Shown here: positions 55,246 through 63,447 of the stretch, piece by piece | Position numbering within the stretch: the first letter of the stretch is position 1 | How the letters are laid out: every line of letters begins with the position of its first letter | Source of the DNA: an uncultured Chryseobacterium sp. | Lineage (GTDB): Bacteria; Bacteroidota; Bacteroidia; Flavobacteriales; Weeksellaceae | DNA length: 64,000 nucleotides | Assembly (NCBI GenBank): GCA_913775525.1 | Contig: CAJYLH010000030.1 | Location: forward strand, 1-64,000 | Direction: 5' to 3' | The notes under the pieces: generated by a model | The model's database searches: none | Told to the model about the DNA's origin: nothing | Seen by the model: the letters and a program-made list of their open reading frames with translations, nothing else | Made by a program: the position numbers and the translations under genes

Positions 55246-55253
55246 TATATTTG
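55246..55253 (+). promoter_or_regulatory. -7 element TATATTTG for the TPR-like gene
   Basis: Full TAnnTTTG match, 59 bp before the ATG at 55313. Confidence 0.4.
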
Positions 55254-55312
55254 TTTCCATGAGAGATAAACCGAAATCTTGTTGAACCATCATCCTCTAT
55301 ATACTGATCCAC

Positions 55313-55933
55313 ATGAAAATTCTCATTCTTGCAGTATTCCCGTTACTCCTGTCCGCACAGGAAAAAAACGAATGGTCAACGACCATGAAAGCCGCCATGA
55401 GCGATATTAAAGAGCACAATTTCGAAGATGCCATCAAGAATTTGGACCGGTCTTTAAAAATAGTTCCCAATAATTGGAGTGCACTGTATTTTAAAGGCTA
55501 TTCCCAGATTATCTTAGCCAGAACGGAGGAAGGATGCAGCACCCTGATAGATGCCATTTATTACGGCGGAAACAATGAGACAAAAAAGGTTTACGCTGAA
55601 AAATGTATTGAATATGATCCTCAAATAAATCCGGAACAATTTAAATCCGGGAAATTTACGCTTCAGGTGTTAGGCAGCCCGTCTGTTTATAATTTTGAAC
55701 GGAAAAATGGGATGCAATATGAAAGTGAAGCGGGGCAGGTATATAGTGGAACGATCAAATGGTTCGAAAACGGGGATTATACCATTATTCCTACAGAAGA
55801 AACCAAAAAAATAATGACCGAAAATCCCAGGTTCCTCACCCGTATCCTGAAAATTTCCGGAAAGGAATATTTATATGAAAAAATAGAAGAAGAAAAACAG
55901 GTACAGTTCGGAATCATAAAAAAGATTGACTAG
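55313..55933 (+). CDS. Secreted TPR-like protein
   Basis: 206 residues with a signal peptide (MKILILAVFPLLLSAQ). Two to three tetratricopeptide-like helical pairs follow (NFEDAIKNLDRSLKIVPNNW, ALYFKGYSQIILARTEEG), then a beta-rich second half (YSGTIKWFENGDYTIIPTEE). Function unknown. A broken open frame just after it (55980-56081) may be the remnant of a related gene. Confidence 0.75.
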   Translation: MKILILAVFPLLLSAQEKNEWSTTMKAAMSDIKEHNFEDAIKNLDRSLKIVPNNWSALYFKGYSQIILARTEEGCSTLIDAIYYGGNNETKKVYAEKCIEYDPQINPEQFKSGKFTLQVLGSPSVYNFERKNGMQYESEAGQVYSGTIKWFENGDYTIIPTEETKKIMTENPRFLTRILKISGKEYLYEKIEEEKQVQFGIIKKID

Positions 55934-55979
55934 ATAAAGCTTTCGGCACGCATGAGCGTTCTGCTCATACTATGGGTAA

Positions 55980-56081
55980 AGATATGATCCGCATGAATAT
56001 TACGTTCAGGATAATATTTCAGACCTGAGAATGTTCCGTTTGTTCAGGAACGGTAATTACACAAAAGTGGTATTGAATTAA
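55980..56081 (+). pseudogene. Possible remnant of a secreted-protein gene
   Basis: 33 codons without a start, protein-like in composition (DPHEYYVQDNISDLRMF...GNYTKVVLN), directly downstream of the TPR-like gene. Too short to identify. Confidence 0.25.
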
Positions 56082-56129
56082 AACAGGAGATTACTCAATT
56101 TTGAGGTAATCAATTTTAAAACAAATGCC

Positions 56130-57398
56130 ATGAAAACATTTTTACTGATCCTTATCTTCGGACTGATCTCCCAAACCTCCCGCGCCCAGGTCACCACCGC
56201 TGCGGCACTGATTGCATTAGACGAGATTGATGCAAAAGTCACCGGTCAGTTACAGACCATTGATAACCTGGCCACCAATGCCATCGGCAATACCGGCAAC
56301 ATGGTTTTATCCGTCTCGGCAAGGCTGAGAAAAGACATTAATGAAACGATCGGCAATACCGACCAGGTATTGAGGGAAAACCAGCTTCTGCTCTATAATC
56401 AGCTCCTCAATATGTCCGGGGATTTCAGCAAAGTGGTGGAAGGGAGCATGAGGGAAGCGGACATGATGACCACAAAGCTCACCGAAACCATTGATAATTT
56501 TATCGTGGTAAAAAAAGAGCCCCGGGTCTACCGGTATGACACCCAGACTTTCATTAAGCAGTATACCGGTTCTTACCTGTTTAAGGTAAAAGGCAAAAAC
56601 TTTGACCAGTCAGACCAGGTTTTCATCACCATTAACAATAAGCAGATCAAACCTGTACAATCTGCCTATGACGAAGTGGTTTTCAGAATCGATTCCTCGG
56701 ATATTGTACTGACTTCACCCCAGGACTATTATGCAGACGCCCGGATTAATTTCCTGTGGAAGAAAGGGCTGTTTCGAAAACAGATGCACACAAAAATCCC
56801 TTTCCTCATTCCGGTCATTCCGCTGAACATAGGAAAAGTTACCGTATTCTATGACCAGGCGCTTCCGGAAAGAAAATATGCTGAACCCATTTTATACAGC
56901 TGCAGTTGCAGGACGGGCGGTCCCGGAATTTCAGGCGGCAGGAAACACAGCACCACGGCATTCAATATCATCCCTACTGGCGGGCGTTTATTTGATCCTA
57001 ACAGCATTGAGGTAGTCTCATGGACCCAAAGGCATGGAGGCGGGTATAATTTCGATCACAAAACGGAACAGCAGTTCAGAGGCTATATCAACTGCAGTTC
57101 AGAATCCAGGCCTTTTGGAGCCGGCGGTTCATCATCGCTTACATTCAGGTATAAGGAATATGAAATCATTTATCCGGTCCATAAAAAACAGACGGATATT
57201 AAAGCAATCACTTCCATCAACCCGATCATTTTCGACCTTCCGGAAGCCGTTGATAACAAAAGGCCGAGTATAAGCTTTGCTGTCGTAAAAACCTATGATC
57301 AAAAAGAGTTTATCCTCACGCCTGCAGCCCCGAATAAGTTTTTCGACCTGAGGCTGAACCCTGTTACTGATGATGTTATCATCAACTGGAAAAATTAA
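56130..57398 (+). CDS. Secreted protein of unknown function with coiled-coil start
   Basis: 422 residues, signal peptide MKTFLLILIFGLISQTSRAQ. About 25-130 is a helical, Thr/Asn-rich stretch that could form a coiled coil (VTGQLQTIDNLATNAIGNT). The rest is beta-rich, with SYLFKVKGKNFDQSDQVFIT like an IPT/TIG-type fold and CSCRTGGPGISGG. No family recognised. It ends at a terminator. Confidence 0.7.
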   Translation: MKTFLLILIFGLISQTSRAQVTTAAALIALDEIDAKVTGQLQTIDNLATNAIGNTGNMVLSVSARLRKDINETIGNTDQVLRENQLLLYNQLLNMSGDFSKVVEGSMREADMMTTKLTETIDNFIVVKKEPRVYRYDTQTFIKQYTGSYLFKVKGKNFDQSDQVFITINNKQIKPVQSAYDEVVFRIDSSDIVLTSPQDYYADARINFLWKKGLFRKQMHTKIPFLIPVIPLNIGKVTVFYDQALPERKYAEPILYSCSCRTGGPGISGGRKHSTTAFNIIPTGGRLFDPNSIEVVSWTQRHGGGYNFDHKTEQQFRGYINCSSESRPFGAGGSSSLTFRYKEYEIIYPVHKKQTDIKAITSINPIIFDLPEAVDNKRPSISFAVVKTYDQKEFILTPAAPNKFFDLRLNPVTDDVIINWKN

Positions 57399-57420
57399 CT
57401 TCCGTAACCCCAACTGATAA

Positions 57421-57447
57421 ACGCCCTGTCTCGCAGGGCATTTTTTA
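57421..57447 (+). terminator. Terminator after the 56130 gene
   Basis: gccctg-tctcg-cagggc (57424-57440) followed by six T residues. Confidence 0.8.
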
Positions 57448-57462
57448 TGCCTGAATTTTACC

Positions 57463-57470
57463 TATATTTG
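57463..57470 (+). promoter_or_regulatory. -7 element TATATTTG for the 57514 gene
   Basis: Full match, in the shared stretch TTTTACCTATATTTGTTT also found before the XRE gene at 45398. It lies 43 bp before the ATG. Confidence 0.5.
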
Positions 57471-57513
57471 TTTATGTAATCAGCACTACTGTGCAAGATA
57501 AACCATCCGCACA

Positions 57514-58221
57514 ATGATGATGCCCAATGACAAAACGTATATCCAGGCCAGGCAGATCATGCTGGGAAAAGAGAATATAAAACCTGAATTTGCTCCGCTT
57601 GCGCAGTGGATAGACCAGACTTATGGTGTAAAAACCGTTGATATTTTCTACGAACTTCCGGATAGCGGAAAACCGAGAATCCAGGTGTGCCTGGAATTGG
57701 AGGAAGACATGGAAAAATTTCTTACCCACAGCATATCCTATTTTGATACTTCAAAGCAGGAAGCGATTGCACAAAAATTCAAGGCCGTCATAGAGCAGCA
57801 GGGACTTTCTGAAAAAACAGGCTTCTTTTCAGGATTATTGGGCAAGCCTAAGAACAATACCTATAGTACAGATCATGTCTTTGTCACATACAATGCTTTT
57901 GAACCTACGGCAAAATATGAAGCAACCTCTAAAATCTCCCGGCAGCAGATAGAGGAATTCATGGCATCCCTTGATCATAAAGACCTCTGGACGATATCCA
58001 TAGAATTTTTTGTACCGGTATTTTTTGTATTCACTTACAGCCAGGCAGAAGAATATAACCGGTCAGAAACAAAATCCGTATGGGAAGAAGAATTCTTTAA
58101 TTTTATCCAGCCGTTTGATGAGTTCGGTTACTTTACAAAAGAAAACATCCGGATTATCATTGACAGCAAAGAGAATTTTGATGATAATTACAGCAGTAAC
58201 TGGTATTATTACTATAAATAG
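57514..58221 (+). CDS. Cytosolic protein of unknown function
   Basis: 235 residues; three in-frame ATGs in a row (57514, 57517, 57520). No signal peptide. IQARQIMLGKENIKPEFAPL, GVKTVDIFYELPDSGKPRIQ and YYYYK at the end. It has the size and mixed fold of immunity-type or SMI1-like proteins but no recognised family. Confidence 0.68.
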   Translation: MMMPNDKTYIQARQIMLGKENIKPEFAPLAQWIDQTYGVKTVDIFYELPDSGKPRIQVCLELEEDMEKFLTHSISYFDTSKQEAIAQKFKAVIEQQGLSEKTGFFSGLLGKPKNNTYSTDHVFVTYNAFEPTAKYEATSKISRQQIEEFMASLDHKDLWTISIEFFVPVFFVFTYSQAEEYNRSETKSVWEEEFFNFIQPFDEFGYFTKENIRIIIDSKENFDDNYSSNWYYYYK

Positions 58222-58298
58222 GAAACAGCAATAAATGGTTGTATGTAAACAGTTGCGGGCTCTGCTTCAGCTTAAACAAAAATAAAAAAAATTACACA

Positions 58299-58760
58299 AT
58301 GATTACAGAAAAAATTAAAGACTACATCCGCCGGAGTGTGCTATGCTGGCTTGCCACCTCCAATGCAGATAACGAACCCAATGTATCGCCAAAAGAAATG
58401 TTTACCTATTATGGTGATACTGCCCTATTTGTTGCCCATATTGCATCTCCCAATACTGTTGAAAATATTAGAGTCAACCCTAATGTCTGTATAAGCTTCA
58501 TCCATGTATTTGTCCAGAAGGGATATAAAATAAAAGGGATTGCCAGAATAATTGAGAAAACCGACAGTACATATCAGGAAAAACTCAATGTACTGACCGG
58601 TCTGTTTTCCGATCGGTTTCCTATCTGCTCCATTATCGAAATCGAGATTATAAAGATTGATACAATTGCTGCGCCCAGCTACTACATTTATCCGGAAACC
58701 ACAGAAGAAAGCCAGGTGGAAAGTGCTCTGAAAACGTATCAGGTAAAGGCTATCAGTTAA
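58299..58760 (+). CDS. Pyridoxamine 5'-phosphate oxidase-like flavin protein
   Basis: 153 residues from ATG at 58299 (MITEKIKDYIRRSVLCWLAT); an earlier start at 58239 adds 20 residues unlike the family. LATSNADNEPNVSPKEMFTY, then VAHIASPNTVENIRVNPNVC are typical of the small FMN-binding PNPOx group. The substrate is unknown. Confidence 0.88.
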   Translation: MITEKIKDYIRRSVLCWLATSNADNEPNVSPKEMFTYYGDTALFVAHIASPNTVENIRVNPNVCISFIHVFVQKGYKIKGIARIIEKTDSTYQEKLNVLTGLFSDRFPICSIIEIEIIKIDTIAAPSYYIYPETTEESQVESALKTYQVKAIS

Positions 58761-58841
58761 ATTATGATCCAGGCACTTACATCTTTTAATACTGGATCGG
58801 AATTAAAGCCCTAACAATACTTTTTTTTCACAGCTGTTTAA

Positions 58842-58967
58842 TACTACAAAAGCATTGAAAATCAAAATCTGGATCAAAAATCAATTCTGAAGGAAATTTA
58901 TAAAAAATATATATGGAAGGTTGATTTGAAATACCAGATAGAAATAAAGAAAATAATTAACGAGTAA
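58842..58967 (+). pseudogene. Possible gene remnant
   Basis: 42 codons without a start (LKEIYKKYIWKVDLKYQIEI in the middle), Lys/Ile-rich. It is bounded by stop codons and is likely a fragment or a chance frame in AT-rich DNA. Confidence 0.2.
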
Positions 58968-59033
58968 CACTAATGATCAGATTAATGTACTATCAGAATC
59001 ATCTGGTTAGCCTAAAGGAAAAATCACTCTACC

Positions 59034-59525
59034 ATGCAGGAAATAAAAGTCATCAATCAGAACCTCAGCCGGGAAGCCCTTTTCCATGCGCTCGAATCAG
59101 CCGGCATTCAAACCAATGCCTATGCGGATCTTATTTTTGATCATCCGGCCTATCGCTATACTGATGCTGAAAAGGAAATATCGATTGTTGCGTTAACAGT
59201 ATATGATCTGGGCCTGAAAAAAGGAGGGAATTTTAAACAGATAGAAGAAGCCGTACAGTTAAGCGGGTACAGCTGTTGTCCTCTGGAAGCAGCTCCATAT
59301 ATCAGGATGCATTGCCATTCACAAAAACCGGCAGCACCCAAAACGGAAAGCGGGCACCCGCCGGATTCTATCCTCATATTCTCAAAACCGATGATGTATA
59401 GCGATGATTTCCCAAAAGGATTTTACCTGCGCAATACAGAAGGCACACGCTGGCTGAGGGCTTATATCGCCTCCGATGACTATTTCTGGGAACCCGAAAC
59501 GCAGCTCATAGTCAGAAAGCTTTAA
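59034..59525 (+). CDS. Cytosolic protein of unknown function
   Basis: 163 residues, no signal. A helical start (FHALESAGIQTNAYADLIFD) and a beta-rich end (GFYLRNTEGTRWLRAYIASD then FWEPETQLIVRKL). No family recognised. Confidence 0.65.
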   Translation: MQEIKVINQNLSREALFHALESAGIQTNAYADLIFDHPAYRYTDAEKEISIVALTVYDLGLKKGGNFKQIEEAVQLSGYSCCPLEAAPYIRMHCHSQKPAAPKTESGHPPDSILIFSKPMMYSDDFPKGFYLRNTEGTRWLRAYIASDDYFWEPETQLIVRKL

Positions 59526-59828
59526 TTAAAAACATTCCTGATAGTACAATGGCAGCTTAATCCTTCTCAGCAATTGCCTATCCTATCTGTATCCCTGTTT
59601 TGAATTGCCTCGGCATCTGAAAAAACAGTCCGGAAAAATGAGCGGATGTTCAAAAATAAAAAACATCCGGGCATCCATTCTGTTCCTTTATCCAGAGGGC
59701 AACTCATTTACACAATGAACATTAAATTTTCATTTTTTCATTATTTTTTTCTTAAATCTGTGAAAAATTTTTGTTTATTTAAAAAATAATTTCTACTTTT
59801 AGGTACTATTTTTTTTAAAAACATCACC
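59526..59828. other. 303-bp gap with promoter of the lipoprotein gene
   Basis: Carries TTG at 59771-59773, a 20-bp spacer and TACTTTTA at 59794-59801 (one base off consensus), 28 bp before the next ATG. The left part has no recognised feature. Confidence 0.5.
59771..59801 (+). promoter_or_regulatory. Promoter of the Gly/Ala-tail lipoprotein gene
   Basis: TTG-N20-TACTTTTA; the last base of the -7 differs from TAnnTTTG. Confidence 0.45.
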
Positions 59829-60674
59829 ATGAAAACAATGTTAAAATCGATTTTAACTGTGGCTTTACTATGGAGCGCAGTGAGCTGTAACACGAATGAA
59901 ATGAGTGACCTCAATTCATCGGCCCGAACCGAAATTTCAACCTCCGGAAACCTTGCTTCCAAAGCTTCAGATAATCCGGAAAACCCATTGAACAACTGGG
60001 AAGAATGCGGCAAGAAACACAATGTCATTTTAAACTACGTTATCACCTATCAGAAAACCCTGGACAATTCCGGATTGACCAATTCAGAAATTGCTGATAA
60101 GTGCATTGTGGCCAGCAATAATTATTTCAACCAGAAATACGCCCAGGATTACAATAATACCCAGTCTCCGTTCACCGTGGATAAAATCAGGAGCATCCTG
60201 AATGACGGCGACAATAAATTCAGCAATGTTATCCAAGGCATGAATGCTTCTGATAAAGTAAAAGCGAAAAGTTCTGAGCTCATCAATATGATGTACAATC
60301 TGGCATCTACCGATAAAGACACGGAGTACGAAGATGTAAAAGCCAGCATTGTGAGTTTTGAATCCAGCATTATGAATGATGCCAGCCTGAGCCAGGCAGA
60401 AAAAGACCAGCTTCTGCAAACAACTTCTATAGCACGTTATTCTTCGTACTTATGGTCCACTACTATAGACAAGTCAGACTCTGTTTCTTCCGTTACCGGG
60501 AAAAAGAAATGGTGGAAATGGCTGGTAGTTGCTGTTTGTGATTTAGCCGGTGGTGCAGCAGGTACAGCAGCAGGTGGCGGAGTCCTTTCTGTAGCAGGAG
60601 CAATTGCCGGCGCAGCAGGAGCAAGTTCAGGAGGAGCAGCCCTGGTAGACTGGATCAGCCCGGATGCCCCATAA
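59829..60674 (+). CDS. Lipoprotein with bacteriocin-like Gly/Ala-rich C-terminal tail
   Basis: 281 residues. The signal ends at lipidated C20 (LWSAVSCNTNEM). About 50-220 is a helical, Asn/Lys-rich domain. The last 54 residues begin WWKWLVVAVCDLAGG and are very rich in Gly and Ala (GTAAGGGVLSVAGAIAGAAG), with GxxxG spacing, like class II bacteriocin or pore-forming helices. A surface protein that inserts into target membranes is possible; this is inference only. The next gene is 12 bp downstream and may be its partner. Confidence 0.78.
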   Translation: MKTMLKSILTVALLWSAVSCNTNEMSDLNSSARTEISTSGNLASKASDNPENPLNNWEECGKKHNVILNYVITYQKTLDNSGLTNSEIADKCIVASNNYFNQKYAQDYNNTQSPFTVDKIRSILNDGDNKFSNVIQGMNASDKVKAKSSELINMMYNLASTDKDTEYEDVKASIVSFESSIMNDASLSQAEKDQLLQTTSIARYSSYLWSTTIDKSDSVSSVTGKKKWWKWLVVAVCDLAGGAAGTAAGGGVLSVAGAIAGAAGASSGGAALVDWISPDAP

Positions 60675-60686
60675 AAAATTTATCCT

Positions 60687-61259
60687 ATGAAAATCCTAAT
60701 CTTAAGTTTATTCTTTCTGATAAACCTGGCCTCGGCACAGAAAGGAGCACAGGCCCTGTTATACAGGAATCTTGCAGGAGCAGGGGCAAACGCCACGACC
60801 ATAAAGAATGCAAGGATGAATATTTCCTTTAGGGAGCCGTTTACCGGTTCTGTGAAGTACAATGATTCAGAGATTTCCTCCGGCCTTATCCGCATCAGCA
60901 ATTCATATATTAGTGCAGACAACATGAGGATTGACCTGTATGATAAAAAGCTCACGGAAGTCAACCTGAAAAACGGAGATCAAACCGTACGCTGGGAACG
61001 GGTAGATTATGACCGTACCCTGAAAAAAGTGGTGCTTGACAGCTTAGGATTAAAACTGTATGATGAGGATCTTATTGATGAAGGCAAAAGGAAATCCCGG
61101 AATTACCTGATGTCCTATAACGGAGAGTACCAAAAGCTGAAAATCAGGGATAACAGCAGCCCTGAAAAAATAAGACAGACGATGTCTCAGCTGGGACTAC
61201 ATGATAAAGGGTACATTAATTTTGTCACTTCTTTTATCCTCAACAGGAAAGAATTATAG
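60687..61259 (+). CDS. Secreted protein downstream of the Gly/Ala-tail lipoprotein
   Basis: 190 residues, signal peptide MKILILSLFFLINLASAQ. A short Ala/Gly stretch (NLAGAGANATT) follows, then a beta-rich domain (GSVKYNDSEISSGLIRISNS). No family recognised. It lies 12 bp after the previous gene, so they form an operon. Confidence 0.72.
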   Translation: MKILILSLFFLINLASAQKGAQALLYRNLAGAGANATTIKNARMNISFREPFTGSVKYNDSEISSGLIRISNSYISADNMRIDLYDKKLTEVNLKNGDQTVRWERVDYDRTLKKVVLDSLGLKLYDEDLIDEGKRKSRNYLMSYNGEYQKLKIRDNSSPEKIRQTMSQLGLHDKGYINFVTSFILNRKEL

Positions 61260-61309
61260 ATTGCTTTATAATATCAAAGGTGTTTCAGTCATAGAAATGC
61301 CGCAAAAAG

Positions 61310-61335
61310 GGAGGCTGTAAGAGGCCTCCTTTCTG
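61310..61335 (+). terminator. Terminator after the 59829-61259 operon
   Basis: ggaggc-tgtaagag-gcctcc followed by a T-rich stretch. Confidence 0.75.
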
Positions 61336-61495
61336 TTTTGATTCCCTTCCGAAATTCTATCTTCTGAAGCATTATGTGAATTGGCATTCAATCAGCCATT
61401 ATTTGGAAAGCGGGAGATGCTTCTGTTTTTCTTTACCCGGTTTAGCATTCCGGCCTGAGATTTTCGTAACTTGAATCAACCAAAATCCAACAGAG

Positions 61496-62149
61496 ATGAA
61501 TACAGAAGAATATAAGGAACGCTTTAACGAAGAAGGGGCCGTAGGCTGGGAATGTATCGACCGGGAACTGCTTAAAATTTATCCCGATCAGCAGCCGCTT
61601 CATTTTGTTCCTGAACTCCACTATATCGCAGGCGGAAATGATCCGCTTGACGGCATCAGTGTTTATAAAAGCAGGAAACAGGCCGATCATTTCCATTTTG
61701 TGACGTACGGATTTTCCGAACTGTATTATAATGAAAAAGCCGCAGGAGGAGCATTCAGCAAATTCGGTTTTGAGCTGACCTTCAGGCTTGCCATGGAACA
61801 TGAGAACGACAATATAGCCTGGGCCTACAACCTGCTACAGAATCTCGCGCGCTATGTCTTCAAATCAGGCAAATGGTTTGAAGAATACCATCTCATTCCG
61901 GCCAACGGCCCGATCAGGATCGGTTTTGATACCGATATTACAGCACTTTCTTTTGTCCTTGATCCTGAACTGGGAAAAACCGATACTCCGCACGGGGAAG
62001 TTTCTTTTCTCCAGATCGTCGGGCTCACCACCAGCGAATACCACCAGCTGGAAAAGGATCCCAGGCCTTCGGAAACGGAAAAATTACTGGAAACCCTGAA
62101 GCAGTCCGATCCGCTGCTGATTACTGACCTTAAACGGCGGTCATCCTAA
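61496..62149 (+). CDS. Suppressor-of-fused (SUFU) domain protein
   Basis: 217 residues. YIAGGNDPLDGISVYKSRKQ and DHFHFVTYGFSELYYNEKA are typical of bacterial SUFU-domain proteins, and FGFELTFRLAMEHENDNIA completes the conserved core. In bacteria these are regarded as likely immunity proteins of polymorphic toxin systems. No toxin gene is adjacent here. Confidence 0.9.
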   Translation: MNTEEYKERFNEEGAVGWECIDRELLKIYPDQQPLHFVPELHYIAGGNDPLDGISVYKSRKQADHFHFVTYGFSELYYNEKAAGGAFSKFGFELTFRLAMEHENDNIAWAYNLLQNLARYVFKSGKWFEEYHLIPANGPIRIGFDTDITALSFVLDPELGKTDTPHGEVSFLQIVGLTTSEYHQLEKDPRPSETEKLLETLKQSDPLLITDLKRRSS

Positions 62150-62235
62150 AATCATAGTACTGATCAGCCAATGTCCTCAATAAGCTGAACATGTTAAAGA
62201 AATGATAAATAAGGAATAGTGAATATTATTTTTTG

Positions 62236-62243
62236 TACTTTTG
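62236..62243 (+). promoter_or_regulatory. -7 element TACTTTTG for the racemase gene
   Basis: Full TAnnTTTG match, 91 bp before the ATG at 62335. Confidence 0.4.
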
Positions 62244-62334
62244 AATACGGAAGATCTGGATAACGGCAGTGCAATAGCCGTCTTTGCCCTAAACCTGTTC
62301 CTATCTCCTGAAAACATTAAAAACACAAGCGGCT

Positions 62335-63021
62335 ATGAAAAAAGTAGGTCTGATCGGCGGATTAAGCTGGGTCTCTACCTTAGATTACTACACATTTATC
62401 AATAAAGGCGTTAATGCTGAACTCGGCGGACTGAATTTCGCTGAAATTCTTATCTATTCCCTGAACTTCGGAGATATCCAGTCTGTCACCTGGCCCCACT
62501 CCTTCCATCTTTTGCTTACGGCCTGCGAAAGCATCAAAAAAGCAGGTGCCGAAGCCATTGTATTATGTGCCAACACAGCCCATCTTTTTGCCGACCGCCT
62601 GGAGGATAAAGTTGGCCTGCCCATGATCCACATCGTATCGGAAACGGCAAAGGTGATTCAGAAAACCGGTCTCAAAAAAGTAGGGCTTCTGGGTACAAAA
62701 TTCGTGATGGAAATGGATTTTTATAAACAGAAGCTTGAAGAATACGGTCTTGAAGTACTGGTGCCTGAAGATCAGGAAACGCGGGATTATATCCAGTATA
62801 CCGTTAAAGAAGAATTGGGAGCTGGTGTGGTAAGGCCCGAAACCAAACAGAAATACCTTAAAATTGTCGCAGATTTGGAGAAGCAAGGAGCAGAATGCCT
62901 TATCCTGGGATGCACGGAAATCCCGATGCTCTTAAGCCAGGAAGATTTTGAACTGCCGGTTTTCGACAGCACAAAAATTCATTCGGAAGCAATTGTAGAT
63001 TATATCCTGTCATCTAAATAA
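62335..63021 (+). CDS. Aspartate/glutamate racemase family protein
   Basis: 228 residues. It starts KKVGLIGGLSWVSTLDYY. The two catalytic cysteines are C78 in VLCANTAHLF and C193 in LILGCTEIPM, the standard pair. It converts an amino acid between L and D forms without a cofactor; the specific substrate is unknown. Normal length. Confidence 0.94.
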   Translation: MKKVGLIGGLSWVSTLDYYTFINKGVNAELGGLNFAEILIYSLNFGDIQSVTWPHSFHLLLTACESIKKAGAEAIVLCANTAHLFADRLEDKVGLPMIHIVSETAKVIQKTGLKKVGLLGTKFVMEMDFYKQKLEEYGLEVLVPEDQETRDYIQYTVKEELGAGVVRPETKQKYLKIVADLEKQGAECLILGCTEIPMLLSQEDFELPVFDSTKIHSEAIVDYILSSK

Positions 63022-63056
63022 CAAAGACCTGAATTAACCCTATACCATGTAGCACC

Positions 63057-63377
63057 ATGAAATACGTGTATTTACTGCTTTTTGTCTTAGGAACGGTCTT
63101 CCCGCTGGCTCAGTTTTTCCCGTTTGTAATACAATACGGACTCAATAGTAATCTTTTTTTCAGCCAGCTGTTCGCCAACAGAATATCATCATTTTTCGCT
63201 ATGGATGTGTTGGTTTCAGCGGTGGTAATAATCATTTTCACAGCTTATGAGTCTAAGAGGTTGAATATTAAAAATACCTGGATTTGTTATGCAGGGCTTC
63301 TGATTGCCGGTGTATCCTGCGCTTTACCGCTATTTCTCTATATGAGAGAAAAAAGAATTTCCGCTTCCAGGACATGA
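63057..63377 (+). CDS. DUF2834-family small membrane protein
   Basis: 106 residues with three membrane segments. YVYLLLFVLGTVFPLAQFFP and FFAMDVLVSAVVIIIFTAYE fit DUF2834. No known function. It lies between the racemase and the LysE exporter genes, 35 bp after the first. Confidence 0.85.
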   Translation: MKYVYLLLFVLGTVFPLAQFFPFVIQYGLNSNLFFSQLFANRISSFFAMDVLVSAVVIIIFTAYESKRLNIKNTWICYAGLLIAGVSCALPLFLYMREKRISASRT

Positions 63378-63447
63378 TCCTTGTAAAATAGCATACGATA
63401 CCCGGAAGAATGATTGAAACCGAATTTAAAACATAAATAAAAACACT

